Positions 10,355 to 21,160 are shown, numbered from the stretch's first letter. The stretch: 64,000 nt of DNA from Chlorops oryzae (GCA_020466095.1 CM035808.1:51782125-51846124), one strand, 5' to 3'. Made by a program: numbers and translations. The notes: generated by a model from the letters alone, not told the origin.

Positions 10355-12012
10355 ATTTTTTCTGAACAAACCTACCCCCTATCTCCCCTCCTTAAGGGGG
10401 CTCCCATACAAAAATAATTTTTTAAAAACTTTTCCCCCCATCTTCCTAACTAGCCCCAGAGTGCTCCTAGAGGAGTCAAATGTATGACCGACCCCCATTA
10501 ACTTTGTCCCCCTAACATTTTCTCCGAACATACTTAACCTCTATCTCCCCCCCTTAAGGGGGCTCCCATATAAAACTACCTTAATTTGAGCAAAAATTCA
10601 TACAAAATGGCCGTCACTACAGTCAAACCCCTCCTAGGGGGCTGATATATATGACCGACCCCCATTATTTTTTTACCCCAAACATTTTCTTCAAACATAC
10701 CTACCCTCTATCTCCCCTCGTTAGGGGGGTCCCCATACAAAATTAGGCTTAAATTAAAGAAAAATGCCTCACGAACTTCAATCTATAATATAGATGCCGT
10801 AGGAACAAGAAAGAGCATGTTCAGCATGCATATTCGAAAAATTTACAAAATTACCTTTTAAACGAGCCTAATATGAAGAATATTGGATTAGTTTTTGGTG
10901 TGTTTTAATAATATGATATATTTTATTACCTTTTTTTTTAAACTGAATTTTGGGTTCCATCCCCTAACTGGCCAAATAATGACCCTAGTAGAAAAAAAAT
11001 ATATTTTCGAGTCAAATGCCGCAAACCTCAATCTATGACGAGTTTTGTGAGACTATAACCATTAAAATCGGTTAGTAGTTTCTATTCATAAAATTAATTC
11101 AAAACAAATATTTTTTGAAACGCATTATTCACTGTTTTTACGTTCGTTTCTTGAGTCTTTGCATGCGTACAGACCGAGAGAGCCATGCGTACAGACCGAG
11201 AGAGACATGCGAAGACCTAAGAAACGAACGTGAAAACAGTGAATAATGCGTTTCAAAAAATATTTGTTTTGAATTAATTTTATGAATAGAAACCACTAAC
11301 CGATTTTAGTAGTTATAGTCTCAAAAAAGTCGTCATAGATTGAGGTTTGCGGCATTTGACTCGAACATTTATTTTTTTGTACTAGGGTCATTATTTGGCC
11401 AGTAAGGGGATGGAACCCAAAATTCAGTTTTAAAAAAAGGTAATAATTATAACATATTATTATAACATACCAAAAACGAATCCAATATTCTTCGTATTAG
11501 GCTGGTTTAAAAGGTAATTTTGTAAATTTTTCGAATATGCATGCTGAACATGCTCTTTCTTGTTCCTACGACATCTATATTATAGATTGAAGTTCGTGAG
11601 GCATTTTTCTTTAATTTAAGCCTAATTTTGTATGGGGACCCCCCTAACGAGGGGAGATAGAGGGTAGGTATGTTTGAAGAAAATGTTTGGGGTAAAAAAA
11701 TAATGGGGGTCGGTCATATATATCAGCCCCCTAGGAGGGGTTTGACTGTAGTGACGGCCATTTTGTATGAATTTTTGCTCAAATTAAGGTAGTTTTATAT
11801 GGGAGCCCCCTTAAGGGGGGAGATAGAGGTTAAGTATGTTCGGAGAAAATGTTAGGGGGACAAAGTTAATGGGGGTCGGTCATACATTTGACTCCTCTAG
11901 GAGCACTCTGGGGCTAGTTAGGAAGATGGGGGCAAAAGTTTTTAAAAAATTATTTTTGTATGGGAGCCCCCTTAAGGAGGGGAGATAGGGGGTAGGTTTG
12001 TTCAGAAAAAAT
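10355..12012. repeat. Foldback element: large palindrome with tandem repeats in its arms
   Basis: The left arm (10355-11166) and right arm (11207-12012) are inverted copies with few differences. The central loop holds a direct repeat of gcgtacagaccgagagag. Within each arm a block of about 160 bp containing gaccgacccccatta and tatctcccctcctta recurs three times. Long inverted repeats built from tandem units are the plan of Foldback/Galileo-type elements. The right arm stops at an assembly gap, so the outer end is hidden. Short open frames in the arms are mirror images of each other and not genes. Confidence 0.75.
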
Positions 12013-12112
12013 NNNNNNNNNNNNNNNNNNNNNNNNNNNNNNNNNNNNNNNNNNNNNNNNNNNNNNNNNNNNNNNNNNNNNNNNNNNNNNNNNNNNNNNN
12101 NNNNNNNNNNNN
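12013..12112. other. Assembly gap (100 N)
   Basis: Exactly 100 N, the usual placeholder for unknown size, directly at the end of the palindrome's right arm. Palindromes commonly break assemblies. Confidence 0.95.
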
Positions 12113-12225
12113 TCAAATTATTTCAACCAAATCCGAGCAATGTTGAATATACCCAACTTAATCAATCTCAAACCAGAAATTGAATTTCCATTGACATCAA
12201 TCCAAGCGACAAAAGCAATATTATA

Positions 12226-13168
12226 AACAAGTAAGAAAGTTAAGTCGGTCAAGCCCGACTTTGAAATACCCAGCGTCCCGACATTATGAGTGCACTATGT
12301 TTTTCTTCTCTATTTGTGGGCGTGGCAGTGGGAGGGCCACATAAATTATTTCCCTACACACTTCATTCGCCTTGGTGAACCTATGTTGCGAATTTGAAGC
12401 TTCTACGCCTTTTACTTCGGAAGTTACGAAAAATCTTCATTTGTGGGCGTGGAAGTGGGCGGGCCACATAAAATTTTTACCAACAACTTTCATTCGCCTT
12501 GGTGAACCTATGTTGCGAATTCGAAGCTTCTACGCCTTTTACTTCGGAAGTTACGAAAAATCTTCATTTGTGGGCGTGGCAGCGGGCGGGCCAGTTAAAT
12601 TTTTTCCCTACACCTTTCATTCGCCTTGGTCAACCTATGCTGCGAATTTGAAGCTTCTACGCCTTTTACTTCACAAGTTACGATAAGCCCTTATTTTTGG
12701 GCTTATTTGTGGGCGTGGCTCGAGGAAGGAGGCGTCAATTTTTTGCCAGGATATGTCCCTTTTCGTAGTTTACCAGTACACAAAATATCAATGGAATGTG
12801 TTGAGTGGTTCGCAAGTTACAAGCATTTAACTGAAAACACATTATATTCATTTGTGGGCGTGGCAGTGGGCGGATGTCTCCCATTTTTACTTAGGATCAT
12901 ACTCGGATCCCGATATACCTGTGTGTCAAATTTCGACTTGATTGGTCCAGCCGTTTCGGAGGAGATCCGACCACGGACGGACGGACAGACGGACAGACGG
13001 ACAGACGGACAGACGGACGGACGGACGGACAGACGGACATGTCTAAATCGATTCAGTTTTTGATCCTGATCATTTCTATATATATATGTCTATATCTCCG
13101 GAGCTTAGTTCTCCCTGTTAAAAGATTCGCACAAAACTAATATACCCCGCTTACGCTGGGTATAAAAA
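12226..13168 (+). mobile_element. HINE / mini-me element, family B
   Basis: Starts aacaagtaagaaag, then a hairpin (aagtcggtcaagcccgactt). A tandem array of units of about 127 bp follows, each opening with tgtgggcgtggcagtgggcg and closing with ttacttcggaagttacgaaa. After it come the GTCY-type microsatellite (gacggaca)n at 12972-13040, the core gatcctgatcatttctatat and the 3' hairpin taccccgcttacgctgggta, ending in tataaaaa. Repetitive protein-like frames across the array (such as VGVAVGG) are a by-product of the tandem units, not genes. Confidence 0.8.
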
Positions 13169-13184
13169 CTAACTAGTCTGTAAG

Positions 13185-14530
13185 AAAGCCTGAGGACATG
13201 ATCTGGTTACTCGAAAAATGTCCAAAAATATACCTTCCGTAGCAGTAGCGCTTTTAACAGTTCGTTGCATTTCTGTAATAAAGTATGGTTCTCAAAATGG
13301 TTCGAAAACCAGGAAAAGATTTAACCCAAGCATCCTTAAAAAAACCCATAAGCCCCCCCTCTTGTCTCGTTAAATTATTTGCAAAAGAACTTATATCGAA
13401 ACTAATACCATATCTACCAGAACAGAATAATATTCCTTCAGCTCAATTTGAATTTAGAAAACAACATGGTACGATTGAACAGGTAAATCGTATTATTAAT
13501 GAAATAAGACTTGCATATGAACATCGTGAGTACTGCTAAGCAGCGTTCCTAGACGTGCAGCAAGCGTTCGACAAAATTTGGCATGACGGATTTCTTTAAA
13601 AAATCAGAAGCTTACTTCCCCCTCAACTTCCACGCGATCTTTGAGTCATACTTAAAACATAGAACGTTTCAAGTATAACATAATTCGTAAACAACAAAAA
13701 GTTTTGAAATTAATGCAGGCGTCCCTCAAGGGAGTGTTGTTGGGCTTTTTCTTTATCTTTTGTATACAGCAAATATTCCTAATAGCGATCGAGTATCAAT
13801 TTCAACATTTGCTGACAGCACAACGATATTAAGTCTACACAAGGAAATAAGCATGGCAACTCCTAAGCTCCAAAATTACCTTGGAGAAATACAAGACTGG
13901 CTATCTTAATGGCGAATTGAAATGAATGCGCTTAAATGTCGACATATCACTTTCACACTCAACAGAAAAGTTACTTCAGACATTATCCTTAATAATATAC
14001 GCATCCCTCAAAGCGAGTAAGTAACTTACCTGGGAATTCATTTGGATGAAAGACTGACATGGCGGAAGCATACCGAGGCCAAGAGAACCCAAACAAGTCT
14101 TAAAGCCAAGAGCTTGCGCTGGGGGATAAGTGATCGCTCTCCTCTTAAGCTAGAATATAAAATTCTCCTATAGAACCAAATAAAAAACCAATATGTACGT
14201 ATGGTTTGCAATTGTATGGAAATGCAAGCAAGTCAAACATTGATATCCTGCAAGAGCACAGTTCAAAAACCTCAGGACTATAGCAGGAACTCCTTAATTT
14301 ATAGCAAATGAACGTTTTCATAGAGAGCTCAATGTGGAACCAACTTAATTGGAGTTCGCCAAAATCAGACAAAAAAACTTAAAAGATTACAAAACCACCA
14401 AAATCCCCTTGCGCGTGCGCTTTCAAATTTGTCATACACTTCGCGCTTGAAGAAAAAGGATCGACCAGCAGCTATAAATAATTCTCAACAACAAATAAAC
14501 TTCCATTCAATTCTAGATAGATTTACGTCC
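13185..14530 (+). pseudogene. Jockey-like non-LTR retrotransposon reverse transcriptase relic
   Basis: Fragments in several frames give the RT domain of a Jockey-clade LINE: RKPGKDLTQASLKKPISPPS, LISKLIPYLPEQNNIPSAQF, FRKQHGTIEQVNRIINEIRL, FLDVQQAFDKIWHDGF, an INAGVPQGSVVG-type segment near 13710-13745 and YLGIHLDERLTWRKH near 14030-14060. The catalytic FADD motif reads FADST at 13808-13822, so the second Asp is replaced. Several stops (for example 13537-13539) and frameshifts break it. The endonuclease and ORF1 are absent. It is a dead 5'-truncated copy between two HINEs. Confidence 0.85.
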
Positions 14531-14737
14531 GGTTGACGTTTTTTGGCAAAATCCTAAATATATTTTCCCCCTATTTTTACCGTTGACTTAAAAAGTCGAC
14601 TTTCACAAAGTCAACCAAAATTAAAATTGACGTACTTTTTAAAAAACCGTAAATCGTCAATCGTTCAATCGAACCGTGTACACAATGTTATTTTTTAGAT
14701 CAATGGAAGTCATAAGTTGACGCTCAATTTCAATATC

Positions 14738-15925
14738 TAACAAGTAAGAAAGCTAAAGTCGGTCAAGCCCGACTTTGAAATACCCAGCGTCCCGACATTA
14801 TGAGCGAACTATGTTTTTCTTCTCTATTTGTGGGCGTGGCAGTGGGAGGGCAACATGAATTATTTCCCTACACCTTTCATTCGCCTTGGTGTACCTATGT
14901 TGCGAATTTGAAGATTCTACGCCTTTTACTTCGGAAGTTACGAAAAATCTTCATTTGTGGGCGTGGCAGTGGGCGGGCCATATAAAAATTTTTCCTACAC
15001 CTTTCATTCGCCTTGGTGAACCTATGTTGCGAATTTGAAGCTTCGACGCCTTTTACTTCGGAAGTTACGAAAAATATTTATTTGTGGGCGTGGCATTGGG
15101 AGGGCAACATAAATTATTTCCCTACACCTTTCATTCGCCTTGGTGAACCTATGTTGCGAATTTGAAGCTTCTACGCCTTTTACTTCGGAAGTTACGAAAA
15201 ATCTTCATTTGTGGGCGTGGCAGTGAGCGGGCCGCATTAAATTTTTTCCTACACCTTTCATTCGCCTTGGTGAACCTATGTTGCGAATTTGAAGCTTCTA
15301 CGCCTTTTACTTCGGAAGTTATGAAAATTCTCTATTTGTGGGCGTGGCAGTGGGCGGGCTATACAAATTTTTGTTCCTACACCTTTCATTTGCCTTGGAC
15401 AACCTATGCTGCGAATTTGAAGCTTCTACGCCTTTTACTTCACAAGTTACGATAAGCCCTTATTTTTGGGCTTATTTGTGGGCGTGGCTCGAGGAGGGCG
15501 GCGTCCATTTTTTGCCAGGATATGTCCCTTTTCGTAGTTTACCAGCACACCAAATATCAATGGAATGTGTTGAGTGGTTCGCAAGTTACAAGCATTTTAT
15601 TGAAAACACAATAAATTCATTTGTGGGCGTGGCAGTGGGCGGATGTCTCCCATTTTTACTTAGGATCATACTCGGACCCCGATATACATGTGTGCCAAAT
15701 TTCGACTTCATTGGTTTAGCCGTTTCGGAGGAGATCCGACCACGGACGGACGGACAGACGGACAGACGGTCAGACGGACAGACGGACAGACGGACATGTC
15801 TAAATCGATTCAGTTTTTGATCCTGATCATTTCTATATATATTTTTCCATATCTCCGGAGCTTAATTCTCCCTGTTACAAGATTTGCACAAAACTAATAT
15901 ACCCCGCTTACGCTGGGTATAAAAA
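14738..15925 (+). mobile_element. HINE / mini-me element, family B, five-unit copy
   Basis: Same architecture as the copy at 12226-13168 but with five array units (unit starts near 14827, 14955, 15081, 15207 and 15334). The microsatellite spans about 15743-15795, with one gacggtca variant. The 3' hairpin taccccgcttacgctgggta ends the element at 15925. Confidence 0.8.
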
Positions 15926-15987
15926 TTAAAGAAAAGAGGAGCGGCTTTGTACTTGTATGCTGCATACAACCAGCGTTTATTAGAAGA

Positions 15988-17082
15988 AAACAAGTAAGAA
16001 AGCTAAAGTCGGTCAAGCCCGACTTTGAAATACCCAGCGTCCCGACATTATGAGCGCACTATGTTTTGCTTCTCTATTTGTGGGCGTGGCAGTGAGAGGG
16101 CAACATAAATTATTTCCCTACACCTTTCATTCGAAATTGGTGAACCTATGTTGCGAATTTGAAGCTTCTACGCCTTTTACTTCGGAAGTTACGAAAAATC
16201 TTCATTTTTGGGCGTGGCAGTGGGCGGGCCGCATAAAATTTTTTCCTACACCTTTCATTCGCCTTGGTGAACCTATGTTGCGAATTCGAAGCTTCTACGC
16301 CTTTTACTTCGGAAGCTACGAAAAATCTTCATTTGTGGGCGTGGCAGTGGGCGGGCCATAAAAAAAATTTTCCTACACCTTTCATTCGCCTTGGTGAACC
16401 TATGTTGCGAATTTGAAGCTTCTGCGCCTTTTACTTCGGAAGTTATGAAAATTCTCTATTTGTGGGCGTGGCAGTGGGCGGGCTACATAAATTTTTGTTC
16501 CTAAACCTTTCATTTGCCTTGGTCAACCTATGCTGCGAATTTGAAGCTTCTACGCCTTTTACTTCACAAGTTACGATAAGCCCTTATTTTTGGGCTTATT
16601 TGTGGGCGTGGCTCGAGGAGGGCGGCGTCCATTTTTTGCCAGGATATGTTTCTTTTCGTAGTTTACCAGTACACCAAATATCAATGGAATGTGTTGAGTG
16701 GTTCGCAAGTTACAAGCATTTTACTGAAAACACATTATATTCATTTGTGGGCGTGGCAGTGGGCGGATGTCTCCCATTTTTACTTAGGATCATACTCGGA
16801 TCCCGATATACCTGTGTGCCAAATTTTGACTTGATTGGTCCAGCCGTTTCGGAGGAGATCCGACCACGGACGGACGGACAGACGGACAGACGGACAGACG
16901 GACGGACGGACGGACGGACGGACGGACAGACGGACAGACGGACAGACGGACATGTCTAAATCGATTCAGTTTTTGATCCTGATCATTTCTATATATATTT
17001 TTCTATATCTCCGGAGCTTAATTCTCCCTGTTACAAGATTTGCACAAAACCAATATACCCCGCTTACGCTGGGTATAAAAAG
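15988..17082 (+). mobile_element. HINE / mini-me element, family B, four-unit copy
   Basis: Begins only about 62 bp after the preceding copy, in the same orientation, with aacaagtaagaaagc. It has four array units and the longest (gacggacg/gacggaca)n microsatellite in the window (16866-16950). It ends with the ctgggtataaaaa hairpin. Array units are more alike between this copy and its neighbour than the flanks suggest, consistent with a shared source or conversion. Confidence 0.8.
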
Positions 17083-17619
17083 GCAGCCAAAAAGTCTTGC
17101 TAGACGGCGAGCCTGGGTATTCGATTGGTTAAAAAAGCAGACAATATATCGAGCACACAGTACCCAGCCAACACTGAACGTTACCACAACGTTTTGTAAA
17201 GGTAATACATAAAAACGTTGCAGTAACATTATTTTATTTTGTTTACGCAACGTGAGGAGAATGTTTTCACATATAAATTATTGAAACGAATGAATTAACT
17301 GCAGCTTTATAACCTGCTTGATGTTTTTAGTAGATACATATACATTCTAACCCTACGACAAATTCGAACTCGAATATGTCCTTTATTTACATATCGAGCC
17401 ATAACCGCCAAATTGATCTAAGTGACAATTTTTTAAATTGACGTCTTCATAAATGTATCGAAATTGTTCTGGAAATCATCGTATGCTACATTTTTACTAA
17501 ATTTACTTTTTGATGAAAATTTGTTCTAGAGCCTTTACATTATTGCCAGGCAAAATATTAAAATCTCGAGAACCTTATTAACGGAGATAATGTGGATTCA
17601 TTGAAAATTTATTGTTACT
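17083..17619. other. Noncoding stretch, nothing recognised
   Basis: No conserved frame. A weak inverted similarity around aacgttaccacaacg and cgttgcagtaac (17180-17230) is the only visible structure. Confidence 0.4.
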
Positions 17620-17633
17620 TATTCTCCTTTTTA

Positions 17634-17874
17634 GTGGCTCTGGGATAGCGTGGGAGATGCGTGCGATGCTCTTGATCCCAGGGTCCGAGGTTCAATTCCC
17701 AGCACAGGCGAAACGGAGTGTAATGTTCCAAGCCTAGCACTGGTTTTTCAAAAATCGCATGTTAGGGGCACACTACATAATAAGACATACACTCACACAA
17801 ACACAAGAAAACCTCCATGGTATCACAATGGGCCGACTAACGGCCTAAGTGGCAGCCACTTCAACCTACCTACC
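17634..17874 (+). mobile_element. tRNA-derived SINE with perfect 14-bp target duplication
   Basis: A tRNA-like head with an A-box-like segment (gatagcgtgggagatg) and an exact B box, ggttcaattcc (17689-17699), is followed by a unique body and a short (acct)n tail. The insert is bounded by the direct repeat tattctccttttta at 17620-17633 and 17875-17888, a target-site duplication typical of LINE-mobilised SINEs. A pol III promoter is implied by the boxes. It encodes no protein. Confidence 0.85.
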
Positions 17875-18029
17875 TATTCTCCTTTTTAAAAAAAATTTTT
17901 GTTTTTTACTATATTCTTATTAATGTTTCATTTTCAAGTAAACAATTTTGGAGTGAAAAATTTGTTGCGCATGTTTCCCAAAATCTGAATAACCATAAAC
18001 TCAAGTGAGCATTTTGACGAACAAATTTG

Positions 18030-18087
18030 GTTAGTTAGTTTATCCGACTGGTAAAAGCGTTCGCCTAGCACGCTGGATGTTGCGACG
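18030..18087 (+). mobile_element. tRNA-derived SINE, left half (A box), split by Transib
   Basis: The sequence gttagtttatccgactggta, then aaagcgttcgcctagcacgc, reads as the 5' half of a tRNA-like head (A box and anticodon arm). Its B box, gggttcgaaactc, is on the other side of the Transib insertion at 20448-20460. The two halves meet at the duplicated cgacg, which supports one original SINE. Confidence 0.7.
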
Positions 18088-18115
18088 CACAGTGTGCCGA
18101 GTGCGGCCAAAAATA
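18088..18115 (+). promoter_or_regulatory. Transib left end: heptamer - 12 bp - nonamer-like
   Basis: Heptamer CACAGTG at 18088-18094, spacer tgccgagtgcgg of exactly 12 bp at 18095-18106, then CCAAAAATA at 18107-18115. Six of nine positions agree with the V(D)J nonamer ACAAAAACC and all seven with the V(D)J heptamer. This is the expected binding and cleavage site of the transposase. Functional equivalence to a 12-RSS is inference. Confidence 0.75.
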
Positions 18116-19265
18116 GTAAAAATAAAAGTGCAGATTTTGAATAATTTTTTTTTATGGCTTCTTAGAGAATACATTGAATTAAAAATTCCCAAATTTTCTT
18201 GCCGATATCTTTAGTTTTGCGATCACAACACGCCTTTGAAGTTGTCTTATGCAAAATGTGAACTTTTGTTGTTTTGCACAATTATTGCATATGCGCGGGT
18301 TCAAATCGAATAAAGAGTAAGTATACAACTATAAATACCCAAGTATCATATATCAAATTGAAGTGTAGCTTATTTACAATCATAAAAACGTATTCGTGTA
18401 TATAAATTATTATTATATACAAAATATTATTACTGTTAAAAAAATATGTGAAATACTGAAAAATTGAACATTTCACAGAATTTCAAAATTGAAAAAAAAA
18501 AATTATGCGAAATATGACCTCTCTAATTTTTTTTATATGTTATTAAGTAATAGGCGCTTATCATAAAAAAAAGTTAAAATTTAACAAATTTGTTGCGATT
18601 TCGGATTTATGTTCCATGTTATGGAGCACTAAAATTAGGTTATAAAATTATTAATTGCACATACAAACAAATACCAGGAAATTTTGCAAATAAGTTTATA
18701 CAAAATATATATTGTATGAAAGAAAAAACCCTAAAATTTAATAATTTATATTGTTTTTGTTAATGTTTTTATTGAACAATGTAAAAATATGCATGTGAAA
18801 TAGGTAAAAATATTGGGAAAAATGCAAAAAACTATGCAAATTTCAAAAGATTTTTAAAAAATTTAAAAAAAAATGACCTCCTCAAATTTTTGATATTTTA
18901 TTGCCTATGATATCTTCTAAAAATTAAAAAAAAATTATATTAAAATTCGTTGCGATTTCGGAGTTATACAAGTTTTCGTAAAGGTCCAAAATACAGGCGG
19001 AAATGCACTAATTACCAACAATTGAACACAGTTCGAAAGCGTATATTCAAACACAACGGCTAAAATGTTGAAGTTTAACTTATTTAACATTATTAGTTAT
19101 AATTTAAGGTGGTTGTCAACACTAAATATAATTAAGTATTTAGCAATATATAAACTATAGCAGAATATGGTATAAAAACAAAACGCGAAAAGTGTCAAAA
19201 TAAATGTTGTGCAGTGTTGTCATGTGGTGCAGCTATAAATATTGAAACATTTAGTATTTTGCTAA

Positions 19266-19631
19266 ACAATACATATAGTTTGTATATCACACATTGACAT
19301 TATAAAACATTTTCCCCTCCCAATCGGTATGCTGTCGGAAGATGCACTAGAGGCTCGGCATAAGGAATTCAGATATGCTAGATTGCAAAAAGCCCGTAAA
19401 TGTTCCAGAGAGGCAGCTAACAGAGACGTTTTAAAAAATTTACTGTTGTCTTCGGAGCCACTTATTTCAAAATATAGAAAATTGAAGCAAAAAGGAAAGA
19501 TCTCCAATGAAGAAATTAAAGCATATATTTTGGTAAAACAAAAAGATGAAACGGATTCGGATTCTTCTTTAGAAATAGATTTGGAAGACTCTTTATCGGA
19601 AGATTATAACTGCAGCTCTTCAGATGATTAA
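19266..19631 (+). pseudogene. Transib transposase, C-terminal fragment with catalytic Glu
   Basis: An open frame from just after a taa at 19263-19265 to the taa at 19629-19631. ATG 19329 opens the obvious reading, but the frame upstream (KHFPLPIGMLSEDALEARHK) already looks like Transib, so the fragment starts earlier. SEDALEARHKEFRYARLQKA and then KCSREAANRDVLKNLLLSSE correspond to the conserved Transib segment related to the RAG1 region holding the third acidic catalytic residue. The Glu in ALEARHK is the candidate. An acidic serine-rich tail closes the protein. The parts with the two catalytic Asp residues are missing, so it cannot be an active enzyme. Confidence 0.8.
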
Positions 19632-20397
19632 ATCTTAGAATAAATTTAAATAAAAATGTATATGTATACATAGCTGCACTTAAAAAAGCATAAGTAAAAA
19701 TTTAATATCTCTTTAAAAAAAACCAATAGAATAAACACAACTTAATTACCTTTCAAATAATACTTTGTTCTTTAATTTAGATGATATATGCATTATAACT
19801 ACAAGTTTTATATGGCTTAATAAGCTATATATCTTTTTACTACACCTTATATGAACGTTAAAAACGCAAAGAAATTTAATTGTGAGTTATTCCTTTGAAA
19901 TTTATCAAATAAAAAAGCTCTACAATTCAAGAATAACGTAAGCGTCAGTATCAAATATATGGGATTTATACATTGAAATTCACTGTTTTTTCCACCTCGC
20001 TTTTTTTTCTTTGGCAAGGCTGGGCTGGTCTTTTTAAATTTTTCTATTGAAAACATGTTTGAATTTTACAATTAAATTTAAATTCATCAATTTTTATAAA
20101 AATTTTATACGATTTGCAGGGGGTTCATTACCCCTGTATCTCCCAACTTTGAGTAGGCGTAGCACAAAAAGTGGGCGTGGCAGCCCACCCAAGTTAAATT
20201 TTCCCAATTTTAGAGCATGAATTTAAGCTCTGCTCCAAATTTCAAGTCTGTAGGACTAAAATGGCGGAATTTGGGTCCCCTTTTTACATGGGGGATGGGG
20301 GTTGGGGTGGTCGGATTTTTACAATTTTTTCAAAATTTCTTAATTTTATAAAAATAAACCTCCATGCCAAATTTCATTGCTCTACGACAACTCCTTC

Positions 20398-20436
20398 TAT
20401 TTTTGGCCAAGCAATGTATGGAGTCGGCACACTGTG
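20398..20436 (-). promoter_or_regulatory. Transib right end: heptamer - 23 bp - nonamer-like
   Basis: Read on the minus strand: CACAGTG (20430-20436), a 23-bp spacer (20407-20429), then CCAAAAATA (20398-20406). The heptamer and nonamer-like block are identical to those of the left end. Only the spacer length differs, 23 against 12, the same pair used in antigen-receptor gene recombination signals. Confidence 0.75.
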
Positions 20437-20490
20437 CGACGTGTCATGGGTTCGAAACTCGATCGAAGCAAAGAAAATTGAAGACAAATT
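20437..20490 (+). mobile_element. tRNA-derived SINE, right half (B box)
   Basis: After the duplicated cgacg the sequence continues tgtcatgggttcgaaactcg, with a B box at 20448-20460, completing the tRNA-like head begun at 18030. An A-rich tail region follows (20500-20600). The end of the SINE is not sharply definable. Confidence 0.65.
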
Positions 20491-20654
20491 AGGAAGATAA
20501 AAAATTTAAAAAAATGAAAAAAAATTTATTAAATTAATAGTAATAAATAAAAATAACAAATTTAGAAATAAATAAAAAGAGTAAAAAAAAAAACAATTTT
20601 TTTTTTCTCCGTCGCTTTCGATAGGCTGATTTCTTACGTAACACTGTTACGTTG

Positions 20655-21160
20655 TTGAGTAAGATGGAAATCTATATTGTTATGACAGCACCACTAAACT
20701 CTGGAAGCATCTACTACAACTACAAATGGCATACACAGTATTTTTTTAATGGCGATAGCAGATTCCCAATACAAATTCCTGTATGTCGATGTCGTCTGCA
20801 ATGGTCGCATCTCAGATGGTGGTCTTTTAAACCAGTGTTCATTTGCTGTTGCTATGAACAGAAATCAATTGAATTTTCCTGAACCGCGTCCTCTACCTGG
20901 AAGAACGATGTCGATTCCTCCATTTTTGGTAGCAGACGATGCCTTTGCAATAAAAGAAAATGTTATGAATCCATATCCTGGACATTCTATAGATGCTACT
21001 CAACGTTTACTTAATTATCGTCTTTCTAGAGCTCATCGTGTAGTCAAAAATGCATTCGGGATTGAGGCTCGCAGATAGAGAAGATAGCGCAAGAAATGTG
21101 ATAAGTGGCGAGTGGAGTCCAATTGCACAGCCACAATATTTACCAGGCACAGATTAAACT
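20655..21160 (+). pseudogene. PIF/Harbinger transposase (HARBI1-like), C-terminal part
   Basis: Two frames give the DDE domain of a PIF/Harbinger transposase. PLNSGSIYYNYK is followed, after a frameshift, by MAIADSQYKFLYVDVVCNGR and ISDGGLLNQCSF, then PRPLPGRTMSIPPFLVADDA, NPYPGHS and NYRLSRAHRVVKNAFGI. A further frame change is needed to reach SARNVISGEWSPIAQPQYLP near 21085-21155. YVDV and VADDAF carry the second catalytic Asp region, and LSRAHRVVKNAFG holds the final acidic or helical motif of the family. The 5' half with the first Asp is missing, so the copy is dead. A minus-strand partner frame lies just downstream at 21290-21685. Confidence 0.85.

Larger units (their letters stand above)
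18088..20436 (+). mobile_element. Transib DNA transposon (deletion derivative) with RSS-like ends
   Basis: A 2349-bp element flanked by a perfect 5-bp GC-rich direct repeat, cgacg (18083-18087 and 20437-20441), the duplication length and composition typical of Transib. Both ends start CACAGTG. The ends share cacagtgtgccga and an inner ccaaaaatag block, but the distance between heptamer and block differs (12 and 23 bp). The interior is AT-rich and noncoding up to 19265, then holds a C-terminal transposase fragment. The left 820 bp match the partial copy at 63181-64000 very closely, so this is a young, repeated family. Most of the transposase is absent; mobilisation would need an intact copy elsewhere. 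Confidence 0.9.

Noticed and set aside
10021..10487. Frames of about 100 codons at the foldback
   Set aside because: They mirror each other across the palindrome and have no conserved content.
12300..17212. Open frames of 60-165 codons with repeated VGVAVGG and CCEFEASTPFTS segments
   Set aside because: They are translations of the HINE family B tandem units in three frames. They repeat with the DNA period and end in the microsatellite as RTDGQTDRR-type low complexity.
18282..18476. 64-codon minus-strand frame conserved in both Transib copies
   Set aside because: Its conservation follows from the near-identity of the two copies. It is AT-rich with no recognisable domain and lies antisense to the element.
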